DNA of 64,000 nt from Tepidicaulis marinus (GTDB lineage Bacteria > Pseudomonadota > Alphaproteobacteria > Parvibaculales > Parvibaculaceae), in assembly GCF_000739695.1 (NCBI RefSeq), contig NZ_BBIO01000007.1:1-64000 (forward strand), given 5' to 3'. The notes under the pieces were generated by a model. The model saw only the letters and a program-made list of their open reading frames with translations, was not told where the DNA came from and did not search any database. Position 1 is the first letter of the stretch, and each line of letters opens with the position of its first letter. The translations under genes were made by a program, and so were the position numbers. Below are positions 19,128 to 27,474 of the stretch, piece by piece.

Positions 19128-20198
19128 CTACTTGCGAAACGTCTCCGTCACCGCGCCCAGCCATTTCTTGACGTTTTTCGACTGCTCGCCCGGCGAGCGG
19201 CCATGGCGCACGAAAACCATGTCGAGATCGGGGACGATCAGCGTGAATTGCCCTTCAAAGCCATTGGCCGAGAAACTTCCCGGCCCGCCCATGCCAAGCC
19301 ACCAATGGGCGCCGTAAGGCCCTTCTTCCTCGAAAGCTTTCGGGGTCTGGGCGGTGGGGGTGCGGGCATAATCCACCCAGCCCTCGGGCAGCACCTGACG
19401 CCCGTCCCAGACGCCGCCGCGCAAGTAGAGAAGCCCGAATTTCGCAAAGTCCCGCGCCTCGGCATAACAGAAGGAGGAGCCGATAAAAGTGCCCGCCTTA
19501 TCGAATTTCGGCAGGACGTTTTTCATGCCGATGACGCCGAAAAGTTCTTCGCGCATGAAGGTCTCGAACTCGGCGCCTTTCTTGCCCGCCGCCTCCGCCG
19601 CGCAGCGCGCCACGATATTGCTGGTGCCGCTCGAATAAGACCAGAAATGATCCGGCGCATGGGCTGCCGGGAAAGAGGCGGCGAAATGCGCCACGTCGTC
19701 CTTGCCGCTGCCCCAGAGCATGTCGATCACATCGGAAGGATTGTCCGGTTCATAATCTTCGCGGAAGGCAAGCCCGCTCGACATGCGCAAAAGCTGATCG
19801 AGCGTAATGGCGGCGCGCGGGTCGCCCGCCGGCCATTCCGGCGCTTTCACGGGCGCGTGAATGTCGATCTTACCCTCGCGCACCAAAATGCCGATCAGCG
19901 CCTGAGTAATGCTTTTCGCCATCGACCAGGATTTATAAGTGTCATGCGGACCGAACCCTTCGGCGTATTTCTCGAAAACCAGCTTGCCGCCTTGCACCGC
20001 GAGAAAGGCATGGGTCTCGCCGAGATCCGCCGGCTGGGAGAAGGCCTTGGCGACCAGCGCGTCGAACCCTTCCCGGTCCATCTGGCGCGGCATTTCGCCG
20101 AGCGGCCATGTCTCAGTCGGCCAGGGCGTGCCCTCCGGCTGCCGAGGCAGAGCAGGAAGCGGAAGATCGGGGGTGATAAGCCGGTCGTGAGATGTCAT
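19128..20198 (-). CDS. serine hydrolase, beta-lactamase-fold (second paralogue)
   Basis: 356 aa from ATG 20198. The frame is open far upstream, but that part is antisense to the GH5 gene and is not coding. The nucleophile motif SxxK is in YKSWSMAKSITQALIG (near residue 90), with YSSGTSNIVARC as the YxN-like motif (near 185) and WWLGMGGPGSFSANGFEGQF near the C-terminus. This pattern matches 6-aminohexanoate-dimer hydrolase/EstB relatives. No signal peptide is visible. It is divergent from the GH5 gene across 93 bases that contain an 18-bp palindrome, suggesting shared control. Confidence 0.85.
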   Translation of the reverse strand: MTSHDRLITPDLPLPALPRQPEGTPWPTETWPLGEMPRQMDREGFDALVAKAFSQPADLGETHAFLAVQGGKLVFEKYAEGFGPHDTYKSWSMAKSITQALIGILVREGKIDIHAPVKAPEWPAGDPRAAITLDQLLRMSSGLAFREDYEPDNPSDVIDMLWGSGKDDVAHFAASFPAAHAPDHFWSYSSGTSNIVARCAAEAAGKKGAEFETFMREELFGVIGMKNVLPKFDKAGTFIGSSFCYAEARDFAKFGLLYLRGGVWDGRQVLPEGWVDYARTPTAQTPKAFEEEGPYGAHWWLGMGGPGSFSANGFEGQFTLIVPDLDMVFVRHGRSPGEQSKNVKKWLGAVTETFRK

Positions 20199-20227
20199 GA
20201 AGCTGAACCTTGCGCTTGATCCCGTGT

Positions 20228-20245
20228 TTGCTGACTGGTCAGCAA
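20228..20245. promoter_or_regulatory. 18-bp palindromic operator between divergent hydrolase genes
   Basis: TTGCTGACTGGTCAGCAA has perfect 8-bp arms around a TG centre. It lies 30 bases from the serine hydrolase ATG and 47 from the GH5 ATG, well placed to control both. The TGAC/GTCA core resembles TetR-family operators; the cognate regulator is not in the window. Confidence 0.6.
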
Positions 20246-20291
20246 GACTGATATTGCTAGGATAAGCATAACAGGAAAGCAAAGGGAGGCC

Positions 20292-22280
20292 ATGCCGGTG
20301 CCGAAAACCAAGCCGATGCCGAAAATCACCATCGACGGCTCGAAATTCAGGGACGAAAAAGGGCGGATGGTGATTCTGCGGGGCGTCAATCTCGGCGGCG
20401 ACTGCAAGGTTCCTTTCCCCGATGGCGGCACGCACCGGCCGACGGATTTTTCCGATCACCGCACCGTCTCCTTCACCGGCCGGCCTTTTCCGCTGGAAGA
20501 GGCGGATGAGCATTTCTCCCGCCTGAAAGCCTGGGGCTTCAATTGCCTGCGTCTTCTCACGACCTGGGAAGCGGTGGAGCATGAAGGCCCGGGCAAATAC
20601 GACACCGCCTATCTCGATTATTACACCGAGCTTTGCCGGCTGGCGGGCGAGTACGAATTCTATGTCTTTGTGGATTTCCACCAGGACGTCTGGAGCCGCA
20701 TGACGGGCGGGGACGGCGCGCCCGGCTGGCTCTTTGAAAAAGTCGGTCTCGATTTCACGAAGTTCCATGAGGCGGGCGCCGCCCATGTCATGCAATATAA
20801 ATATGACTATGCGCGCGGCGGGCGGCAGGAAGAAAACTACCCGACCATGACCTGGTCGCAGAATTACCGCCTGCCGGCAAACGGCATCATGTGGACGCTG
20901 TTCTTTGCCGGGCGCGACTTTACGCCGGACTTCATGATCGAAGGCCAGAACGTTCAGGACTATATGCAGTCTCATTATCTGGGCGCGATGCGCGAGATTG
21001 CGCGCCGCCTTGCGGACATGCCCCATGTCATGGGGTTCGATACGCTGAACGAGCCGGGCACAGGCTTCATCGGCGAGCCCGTGAGCTACCGCCATACCGG
21101 CCCGAGTGAGGTCAACCCGCGCATCGCAGCGCCCGGCCCTGCCTGGTCCGTGCTCGACTGTCTGGCCGTGGCGCGCGGGGTGACGCGCTCCATTCCTCAG
21201 CTTGAATTCTCGCTGGAGGAAATGAAATCGGTCGTCACGCACGAGAAAACGGAAAATGCGAACGGCGTTTCCATCTGGCTCGAAGGCCATGGCTGCCCCT
21301 TTGAGGCGGCAGGTGTTTACAGCATGGAGGGCGGCGAGCTTAAAGTTGCCGATGAAGAGTATTTCCGCAAAGTGAAGGGCACGCCCGTCACCGTCGAGGA
21401 CACCTATATGGCGCCTTTCTTCAAAAAGGTGGCCGAAACCGTGCAGGCGATCCGCGAGGACTGGCTGGTCTTTGCCGAGCTTGATCCATTCACCGGGCTT
21501 CTTGGCGGCGCCTTTCCGGAAGAAACGCCTGAGGGTACGGTCAATGCCTCGCACTGGTATGACATCGTCACGCTCTCCACCAAGACCTTCATGTATCCCA
21601 CCTCCGTCAATCCCTTTTCCGGCAAGGTGCTGGAAGGGCGCGAGGCGATCGAAGCGCATTACGCCAAGCAGCTTTCGCGCATCCGCGACACCGCCCGTAC
21701 TTTAAACGGCGGCAAGGGCGCGCCGACGCTGATCGGGGAATGCGGCATTCCTTTCGATCTCGATGGCGGGGCGGCCTATGAGGCATTCCGCGCAGGGGAC
21801 CATTCGCAAAAGCCATGGGAAAAGCACATCATGGCGCTCGACTTTCTTTATAACGCGCTCGATGCGCTGCATCTTTCCTCGGCGCAGTGGAATTACACCG
21901 CCTCCAACAGCAACGATCTGGCGGTGGGCGATGGCTGGAACCAGGAGGACCTGTCGATCTGGAGCCGCGACCAGCAGGTGGACAGCCAGAACATCCATTC
22001 GGGCGGGCGGGCGCTGCATGGCTTCGTGCGCCCTTACGCCAAGGCCATTGCGGGCACGCTGCAGGAGATTTCCTTTGAGCGGGAGAGCCGCCACTTCGAG
22101 ATGACCTATGAGGCGGCGGGCAGCGAGGCGACGGAAGTGTTTCTGCCTGCTGTGCAATATCCGGAAGGGGCGAACCTGACCGTGGATGGGGGCGAGGCGA
22201 CCTATAACGGCCACACGCAAATGCTGGCGATCACGGCGCTGAAAGACGGGCCGGTGACGATCACCATCACCCCGCGCTGA
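20292..22280 (+). CDS. glycoside hydrolase family 5 enzyme, glucosylceramidase/steryl-glucosidase-like
   Basis: 662 aa. GH5 TIM-barrel marks: ILRGVNLGGDCK (strand 1), FVDFHQDVWSR, acid/base Glu254 in FDTLNEPGTGF, nucleophile Glu483 in LIGECGIPFD, then a C-terminal beta-sandwich. Long insertions and WNYTASNSNDLAVGDGWNQEDLSIWSRD resemble fungal EGCrP-type glucocerebrosidases and sterylglucosidases, so a glycolipid beta-glucoside is a plausible substrate (inference). No signal peptide. GGAGG is only two bases from ATG 20292; GTG two codons later has better spacing and may be the true start. Its stop lies 3 bases from that of iclR. Confidence 0.82.
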   Translation: MPVPKTKPMPKITIDGSKFRDEKGRMVILRGVNLGGDCKVPFPDGGTHRPTDFSDHRTVSFTGRPFPLEEADEHFSRLKAWGFNCLRLLTTWEAVEHEGPGKYDTAYLDYYTELCRLAGEYEFYVFVDFHQDVWSRMTGGDGAPGWLFEKVGLDFTKFHEAGAAHVMQYKYDYARGGRQEENYPTMTWSQNYRLPANGIMWTLFFAGRDFTPDFMIEGQNVQDYMQSHYLGAMREIARRLADMPHVMGFDTLNEPGTGFIGEPVSYRHTGPSEVNPRIAAPGPAWSVLDCLAVARGVTRSIPQLEFSLEEMKSVVTHEKTENANGVSIWLEGHGCPFEAAGVYSMEGGELKVADEEYFRKVKGTPVTVEDTYMAPFFKKVAETVQAIREDWLVFAELDPFTGLLGGAFPEETPEGTVNASHWYDIVTLSTKTFMYPTSVNPFSGKVLEGREAIEAHYAKQLSRIRDTARTLNGGKGAPTLIGECGIPFDLDGGAAYEAFRAGDHSQKPWEKHIMALDFLYNALDALHLSSAQWNYTASNSNDLAVGDGWNQEDLSIWSRDQQVDSQNIHSGGRALHGFVRPYAKAIAGTLQEISFERESRHFEMTYEAAGSEATEVFLPAVQYPEGANLTVDGGEATYNGHTQMLAITALKDGPVTITITPR

Positions 22281-22283
22281 GCA

Positions 22284-23105
22284 TCAGGCGGCAGCGGCGA
22301 TCTGTTTTGCCATTTCATGCAAAGGGCCCGCATAGCGGGTGGCCGCTTCCTGCTCGCTCATGGCGCTGTCATAAAAGCGCAAGGTGATGGCGGCGAGCAC
22401 GGCATCGCCTTTCATGATCGGCACGGCAATGCCGTTTGCCGTCTCCCCCGGCACTGTCGCCATGGTGGCATAGCCTTTGGCACGAATTTCCGACATCAGC
22501 CGGGCGATGAAATTCTTGTCCTTTGCCTCCCGGTCCGCCGCATGGCCTGATTGGCGCAGGAGGCGCAGCAGCACGTCGCGCTCATCCTGCGGGCAATAAG
22601 CAAGATAGGCGCGTCCGAGCGCCGCCTGCAAAACGGGAATGCGGTTCGGGCGTTTGACATCCGCGTCATAGCTGAAAGGGCTGAGCCCTTGCGTGCCGTA
22701 ATGCACATGCATGCGCGCGCCTTCCAGCGTTGCAATCGCCACGGGCCATTTGTGGACGCGGGTAAAGGCATCCATGTAAGGGCGGGCTACCTCCACCACA
22801 TGATGGTCGAAGCGGAAGCCGCGCGAAAGCTGCAGCACCGCCTGCGTCAGCCGGTAGCCATGGCGGCGGGAGAGCTGTTCCACATAGCCTGCCGCTATCA
22901 GCGTTTGCAGAAGGCGCACGAGGGTGGGTTTGGGAAGGCCCGTGCGCTCATGCAAAAAAGCGAGGGAAGCCGGGTTCTTTTCATTCAGGACACGCAATAT
23001 ATCGAGCGCCCGCAAAACTGGCTGCACCGCGCTCTCGCCGTTCTGGAGCGCTGGCGCGGTCTCCGGGGCACTCTCAAAAGCCGGGTTTTGCGCGGGTTTT
23101 GACAT
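22284..23105 (-). CDS. IclR-family transcriptional regulator
   Basis: 273 aa from ATG 23105. The winged helix (about 28-95) contains LRALDILRVLNEKNPASLAFLHERTGLPKPTLVRLLQTLIAAGYVE, and the IclR effector-binding domain follows (VARPYMDAFTRVHKWPVAIA, then GYATMATVPGETANGIAVPI). A TTG at 23153 extends the frame but would put the probable operator 23120-23138 inside the coding region, which argues for 23105. It is divergent from the TauD-type gene at 23238. A 7-5-7 palindrome immediately upstream fits autoregulation and control of the dioxygenase. The effector is unknown, perhaps the dioxygenase substrate. Confidence 0.88.
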   Translation of the reverse strand: MSKPAQNPAFESAPETAPALQNGESAVQPVLRALDILRVLNEKNPASLAFLHERTGLPKPTLVRLLQTLIAAGYVEQLSRRHGYRLTQAVLQLSRGFRFDHHVVEVARPYMDAFTRVHKWPVAIATLEGARMHVHYGTQGLSPFSYDADVKRPNRIPVLQAALGRAYLAYCPQDERDVLLRLLRQSGHAADREAKDKNFIARLMSEIRAKGYATMATVPGETANGIAVPIMKGDAVLAAITLRFYDSAMSEQEAATRYAGPLHEMAKQIAAAA

Positions 23106-23119
23106 GGGTGTGATTCTCA

Positions 23120-23138
23120 AATTCCGTGTTGCGGAATT
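23120..23138. promoter_or_regulatory. IclR-type operator in the iclR/tauD-like divergon
   Basis: AATTCCG-TGTTG-CGGAATT is a perfect inverted repeat with 7-bp arms and a 5-bp spacer. It matches the TTCCG...CGGAA class of IclR-family sites and starts 14 bases upstream of the iclR ATG, about 100 from the dioxygenase ATG. Confidence 0.7.
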
Positions 23139-23237
23139 CTGCCACAAAAGCACTGCGCGCCCAAGCCGCCCCTCCTAGCCTTTTCTCAAGCCGCGGGAAC
23201 GGCGGCACGGGAGAAAAGCGATCTGGAGGAGATTCTG

Positions 23238-24119
23238 ATGAACGTGCAGGTACTGGACGGGCAATTGCCCGGCAAATCCATCGAAATCGGTGAAGGCTTC
23301 ACGCTGGAGCCCATGACCCCGACCATCGGCGCTGTCGTGCGCGGCGTGGATATGAGCAAAGTGCCCTTGGGTAAGACGAAAGACGCGCTGCGCGCCGCGT
23401 TGCTCGACTGGAAGGTGTTGTTCTTCCGCGATCAGGATGTCTCGACCGAAGCCCATATCGAGTTTGCCCGCGCCTTTGGTGAGCTCGAAGTCCATCCCTT
23501 CGCCCCTCACAAGGAAGGCTATCCGGAAATCCTTGCCATCACCCATGACAAGGACCGGCCGGGCAAGGAGAACGAATGGCATTCGGATGTGACCTGGCGC
23601 GAATGCCCCTCGCTCGGCTCCATCCTGCGCGCCATCGAGGTGCCGCCCGTCGGCGGCGACACGCTCTTTTCCGACATGTATGCCGCTTACGAGGGGCTGA
23701 GCGATGAGGTGAAAGAGAAGATCGAGGGCAAGGTTGCCATCCACGATTTCGCGTATTTCCGCGGCATGATGAAAAAGCGCGGGGCGAGCGATGCGGAAAT
23801 TGAGGAGATGAACAAGAAATACCCCATGGTCGAGCATCCGGTGGTGCGCACGCATCCTGAAACGAAGCGCAAGGGCCTTTACGTCAATGTCGCCTTCACC
23901 CAGTACATCAAGGGCATGGAGCGGGCCGAATCCGACGCGCTGCTGCAGCACCTTTATGCGCAGGCCGCGATCCCGGAATATCAGTGCCGCTTCCGCTGGG
24001 AGAAAAACTCCGTCGCCTTCTGGGACAACCGGGCTTGCCAGCATTATGCCGCGTCCGATTATTGGCCGGCCGTGCGCCGCATGGAACGGGTGACGATTAT
24101 CGGCGACAGGCCTTTTTAA
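23238..24119 (+). CDS. TauD/TfdA-family Fe(II)/2-oxoglutarate dioxygenase (second)
   Basis: 293 aa; ATG 23238 follows GGAGGAG. Facial triad His115 and Asp117 in NEWHSDVTW, distal His269 in DNRACQHYAASDYWP, and 2-oxoglutarate-binding Arg284 in ERVTIIGDRPF. The last segment closely follows TauD and alkylsulfatase AtsK patterns. The reaction couples oxidative decarboxylation of 2-oxoglutarate to hydroxylation of a sulfonate, sulfate ester or similar acid. It is divergent from an IclR regulator with an operator between them, so it is probably substrate-induced. The DUF1214/DUF1254 pair follows on the same strand after 41 bases and may be co-transcribed. Confidence 0.88.
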   Translation: MNVQVLDGQLPGKSIEIGEGFTLEPMTPTIGAVVRGVDMSKVPLGKTKDALRAALLDWKVLFFRDQDVSTEAHIEFARAFGELEVHPFAPHKEGYPEILAITHDKDRPGKENEWHSDVTWRECPSLGSILRAIEVPPVGGDTLFSDMYAAYEGLSDEVKEKIEGKVAIHDFAYFRGMMKKRGASDAEIEEMNKKYPMVEHPVVRTHPETKRKGLYVNVAFTQYIKGMERAESDALLQHLYAQAAIPEYQCRFRWEKNSVAFWDNRACQHYAASDYWPAVRRMERVTIIGDRPF

Positions 24120-24160
24120 CCGCGCGGCCCTGAAGGGCGGTACTTTAAACGGATAAAGCG

Positions 24161-24736
24161 ATGAAGAAGCTTCTATTCTGGGCGAGCGCTGCCGTTGCGG
24201 CGCTTGTCCTGGGGGCGGGTAGTGCTGCCTTGATCCTGAAATCGAACACGCTGGCGGGCGGCGTGCGCTCGGGCAGTTGGGGCACGAATCTTGCCATCGG
24301 CTCGGAAGAAGCGGGGCTTTATACCCGCGCCATGGTTTCCCTTTACGGTCTCCTCGCGCTTAGCAAGGAAGAGACGGTTTATTACACGGCGGGCACCGAT
24401 GATAGCGGCGCGCCGCTTTCGGGTGATTGTACCTATAGGCTCGAGGGAAAAGACCTCGATGCGCGCTGGTGGAGTATTACCGCCTATGGGCCGGACAGTT
24501 TTCTCATGGATACCGGCGCCGATCATTATTCGGTGAGCCAGACAAGCATTGCAAAAGAGGCCGATGGCAGCTTTACCGTCCGTGTCTCCGCCAAACCTCA
24601 AGAGGGCAATTGGCTGCCGGTCAAAGCGGGCCAGCGTTTCGACATGACGGCCCGTTTCTATAATCCGGGTCCGGCCATCTATGAGAGCCCGGAAGCTGCG
24701 CCGCTTCCCGCCATCGTCAAGGAGACATGCGAATGA
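24161..24736 (+). CDS. DUF1214-domain exported or anchored protein
   Basis: 191 aa. An N-terminal hydrophobic helix (about 3-27: LLFWASAAVAALVLGAGSAALIL) acts as signal anchor. The rest is the DUF1214 beta-sandwich with conserved LSGDCTYRLEG, RWWSITAYGPDSFLMD and GNWLPVKAGQRFDMTARFYNP. The family has no assigned reaction and is normally found with DUF1254, often fused to it. Here it is a separate gene whose TGA overlaps the next ATG (ATGA at 24733-24736), indicating translational coupling. Confidence 0.82.
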   Translation: MKKLLFWASAAVAALVLGAGSAALILKSNTLAGGVRSGSWGTNLAIGSEEAGLYTRAMVSLYGLLALSKEETVYYTAGTDDSGAPLSGDCTYRLEGKDLDARWWSITAYGPDSFLMDTGADHYSVSQTSIAKEADGSFTVRVSAKPQEGNWLPVKAGQRFDMTARFYNPGPAIYESPEAAPLPAIVKETCE

Positions 24737-25275
24737 AACCCTGGATGAAATGGACCCTGACGGTTCTCGTCGGCGCGGTGCTTGTGCATGTCGCCGCCAC
24801 ATGGGCGCTGCCGCGTGTCATCATGAATGTCGCCATGACGCGGATCGGCGGAGAAGGCGGGATCAACCGGTTTTCCCATGCCGCCCGCGCCACCCATGAA
24901 TTCAAGGCGGTGGTGCGGCCAAGCCCCGATCTCAACTACTCTATTTGCGTTCTCGATGTCGGCGCCGGCCCCGTGCGTATCGAAGCGCCGGTGAGTGCGC
25001 CTTACACCTCCGTTTCCGTTTTCGCGGCGAATACCGACAATGTCTTTGCACAGAACGACAAGGACGCGGCGGCGGACGGCACGGTCTCCGTCATCGTGGC
25101 GCGCGAGGGAGCCGAGACCGCAGATGCAAGCGCCGCAGATGCAAGCGCCAATGTGGTTTATCTGCCGGGCGACAAGGGCCTGGCGCTCGTGCGCCGCGTC
25201 ATAACTTCGGACGCGCAAAACGCGCAGCTTAATGCGTTGCGGGAAAGCTCGATCTGCGCGCCGCTTGGGAGCTGA
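24733..25275 (+). CDS. DUF1254-like membrane-anchored protein
   Basis: 180 aa from ATG 24733, with AAGGAG 9 bases upstream; an ATG at 24727 is too close to that site. One N-terminal membrane helix (about 6-26), then RIGGEGGINRFSHAARATHEFKAVVRPSPDLNYSICVLDV, which resembles the first part of DUF1254 proteins. It is much shorter than full DUF1254 proteins, so it is a short split version partnering DUF1214. A 15-bp tandem duplication gives an ADASA repeat. Function unknown; a periplasmic complex with its partner is inferred from the coupling. Confidence 0.72.
   Translation: MKPWMKWTLTVLVGAVLVHVAATWALPRVIMNVAMTRIGGEGGINRFSHAARATHEFKAVVRPSPDLNYSICVLDVGAGPVRIEAPVSAPYTSVSVFAANTDNVFAQNDKDAAADGTVSVIVAREGAETADASAADASANVVYLPGDKGLALVRRVITSDAQNAQLNALRESSICAPLGS
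25120..25149 (+). repeat. 15-bp perfect in-frame tandem duplication
   Basis: Two identical 15-bp units (25120-25134 and 25135-25149) encode ADASA twice in the DUF1254-like protein. Confidence 0.92.
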
Positions 25276-25279
25276 GCGC

Positions 25280-27388
25280 TCAGGCGGCGTCCTTGCCGGT
25301 GACGGCGAGCGCAAAGGCATAAACGAGCGCCACTTCTTTCAGCCGCTCGAACCGGCCCGAAGCGCCGCCATGCCCTGCCTCCATATTGGTTTTAAGGAGC
25401 AGGGCGTTGTCGTCGGTCTTGGCTGCGCGCAGCTTCGCCACCCATTTCGCCGGTTCCCAATAGGTCACACGCGGGTCCGTCAGCCCGGCAATCACCAGCA
25501 TATTGGGATAGTCTTGCGCTTTGACATTGTCGTAAGGCGAATAGGAGGCGATGTAGCGATAGGCTTCCTCATCCTCGATCGGGTTGCCCCATTCCAGCCA
25601 TTCGGGCGGGGTGAGCGGCAGGCTCGCATCGAGCATGGTGCTCAGCACATCGACGAAGGGCACCTCGGCGATGATCCCTTTGAAAAGCTCGGGCGCTTCA
25701 TTCGCCACCACCCCCATCAACATGCCGCCGGCGCTGCCCCCATGGGCCACGATATTGCCGCGTGAGGTAAAGCCCTCATCGGCAAGAAAGGTGCCCGCGG
25801 CGGTGAAATCGGTGAAGGTGTTTTTCTTCGAACTGGTCTTGCCCGCCTTGTACCAGCGGTAACCGCCTTCCTTGCCGCCCCTGATATGGGCGACGGCGTA
25901 AATCATGCCGCGATTGACGAGGCTGAGAACGCTCGCGGAAAAATAAGGGTCCATGCTGATTCCATAGGACCCGTAGCCGTAAAGATAAAGCGGGGCGCTG
26001 CCACCGAGCGGCGTCGATTTTTTGTAAAGAAGCGAGATGGGAATGCGCTCGCCGTCTTCCGCCGTCGCAAAAAGCCGCCGCGTGACGTAATCGCCCGGCG
26101 CATGGCCGCTCGGAATTTCCTGGCGCTTGCGCAAGGTGCGTGTGCCCGTCTCGATATCGTAATCATAGACTTCCGCCGGCGTCGTCATGGAACTATAGGC
26201 AAAGCGCAATGTGTGCGCGTCATATTCATAGCCGCCATGAAGATCGAGATCGTAAGCTTCTTCATCGAGCTTGATCACGTCTTCGGCACCCGTTTCCAGC
26301 GTGCGGATGACGATGCGTTTCAGCCCATCCCGCCGCTCGATACGCAAATGATAATCGCGGAAGAGAAGCTGGCCGAGAATATAGGTGCCTGCCTCATGGG
26401 GCACCACATCGCGCCAATGGGCGGCATTCGGCGCTTCGACCGGCGCTTCGACGATCTTGAAATCTTCCGCGCCATTGTCGTTCGTATGAATGAGAAAGCG
26501 TTCGCGCGGGGCATCGTGTTCCACGTCATATTCGATGGCCGCCCGGCGCGGTTCGACGCAGCGCGGCGCGCTCTCAGGCTTTTGCGCATCGATCAGCCAA
26601 ACCTCGGAGGTCTGGTGGTCATGGGTATTGATCAGAATGAAGGCGCTGTCCTGCGTTTCGGAAACGGAGACGAAGAAACCGGGATCGGGCTCCTCATAGA
26701 CGAGCGCATCCGTTTCAGGGTCATCGCCCAGCCTGTGCCGGTAAACCCGGCAAGGGCGGTGATTGTCGTCGAGCTTGGTATAAAAAAGCGTCGTGCCGTC
26801 CGGCGCCCAGACAGGATCGCCGTTCGTATCGGGAATGGTGTCGGCAAGTTCCTTGCCGGTGGCAAGATCGCGGATATGGAGCGTGAAAAACTCCGAGCCT
26901 TTGCGGTCCACCGCCCAGGCGAGCTTGCTGTGATCGCGCGAATGGCTGATGCCGCCGAGCCGGAAATAGGCCTCGCCTGCCGCTTCCTTGTTTCCGTCGA
27001 GCAGGACCTCGACGTTTTCTTTTCCGGCCGCATCCGAGGAGCGGCATTCGAGCGGATGCTGCGCGCCGGTCTCGAACTTGCGGAAATAATACCAGGGCCC
27101 GTCTTTCGCCGGCACGGAGCTGTCGTCTTCCTTGATGCGCGCGCGGATTTCGCTGAAGAGCGTCTCGCGCAGGTCCGAAAGCGGCTCGAGCGCGGCATCC
27201 GCATAAGCGTTTTCCGCTTCGAGATAGGCGCGGATTTCCGCATCCAACACGTCCGGATCGCGCATCACGTCCTGCCAGTTCTCCGCCCTCAGCCAGGCAT
27301 AAGGGTCGGTGACCGTGATGCCGTGATGGGTGTGGCTGGCGTCTTTCAGCGCGGCGACGGGGGCGTTTGCGGGGCGGGCGAGGGGCAT
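25280..27388 (-). CDS. ptrB: oligopeptidase B (S9A prolyl oligopeptidase family)
   Basis: 702 aa from ATG 27388, which has GGAG 7 bases upstream. Residues about 80-410 form the seven-bladed propeller that limits substrates to short peptides; the C-terminal alpha/beta hydrolase domain has catalytic Ser552 in HGGSAGG, Asp638 in GLTDPRV and His673 in EAGHGG. It cleaves after Arg or Lys in peptides below about 30 residues, in the cytosol or periplasm. RGGKEGGYRWYKAGK and SGRFERLKE are typical of oligopeptidase B rather than prolyl endopeptidase. The 3' end is 4 bases from the DUF1254-like gene, tail to tail. Confidence 0.92.
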   Translation of the reverse strand: MPLARPANAPVAALKDASHTHHGITVTDPYAWLRAENWQDVMRDPDVLDAEIRAYLEAENAYADAALEPLSDLRETLFSEIRARIKEDDSSVPAKDGPWYYFRKFETGAQHPLECRSSDAAGKENVEVLLDGNKEAAGEAYFRLGGISHSRDHSKLAWAVDRKGSEFFTLHIRDLATGKELADTIPDTNGDPVWAPDGTTLFYTKLDDNHRPCRVYRHRLGDDPETDALVYEEPDPGFFVSVSETQDSAFILINTHDHQTSEVWLIDAQKPESAPRCVEPRRAAIEYDVEHDAPRERFLIHTNDNGAEDFKIVEAPVEAPNAAHWRDVVPHEAGTYILGQLLFRDYHLRIERRDGLKRIVIRTLETGAEDVIKLDEEAYDLDLHGGYEYDAHTLRFAYSSMTTPAEVYDYDIETGTRTLRKRQEIPSGHAPGDYVTRRLFATAEDGERIPISLLYKKSTPLGGSAPLYLYGYGSYGISMDPYFSASVLSLVNRGMIYAVAHIRGGKEGGYRWYKAGKTSSKKNTFTDFTAAGTFLADEGFTSRGNIVAHGGSAGGMLMGVVANEAPELFKGIIAEVPFVDVLSTMLDASLPLTPPEWLEWGNPIEDEEAYRYIASYSPYDNVKAQDYPNMLVIAGLTDPRVTYWEPAKWVAKLRAAKTDDNALLLKTNMEAGHGGASGRFERLKEVALVYAFALAVTGKDAA

Positions 27389-27424
27389 GGGGAACTCCGG
27401 CAATGAAAACCAAGTTTACAATGA

Positions 27425-27460
27425 AAAAGCCCCCGGCGCGCAAGCGGGCCGGGGGCTTTT
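27425..27460 (-). terminator. rho-independent terminator after maoC-like gene
   Basis: A 13-bp stem (27425-27437 with 27448-27460), 10-base loop, with an A/T run on both sides. It lies between ptrB and the upstream MaoC gene, both read leftward, and would end the MaoC transcript. Confidence 0.88.
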
Positions 27461-27474
27461 AAAGAGGCGCGCTC

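Noticed and set aside
19128-21659. 843-codon open frame on the minus strand
   Set aside because: Only the part up to 20198 is a gene (serine hydrolase). The rest is antisense to the GH5 gene, an artefact of GC-rich codon bias.
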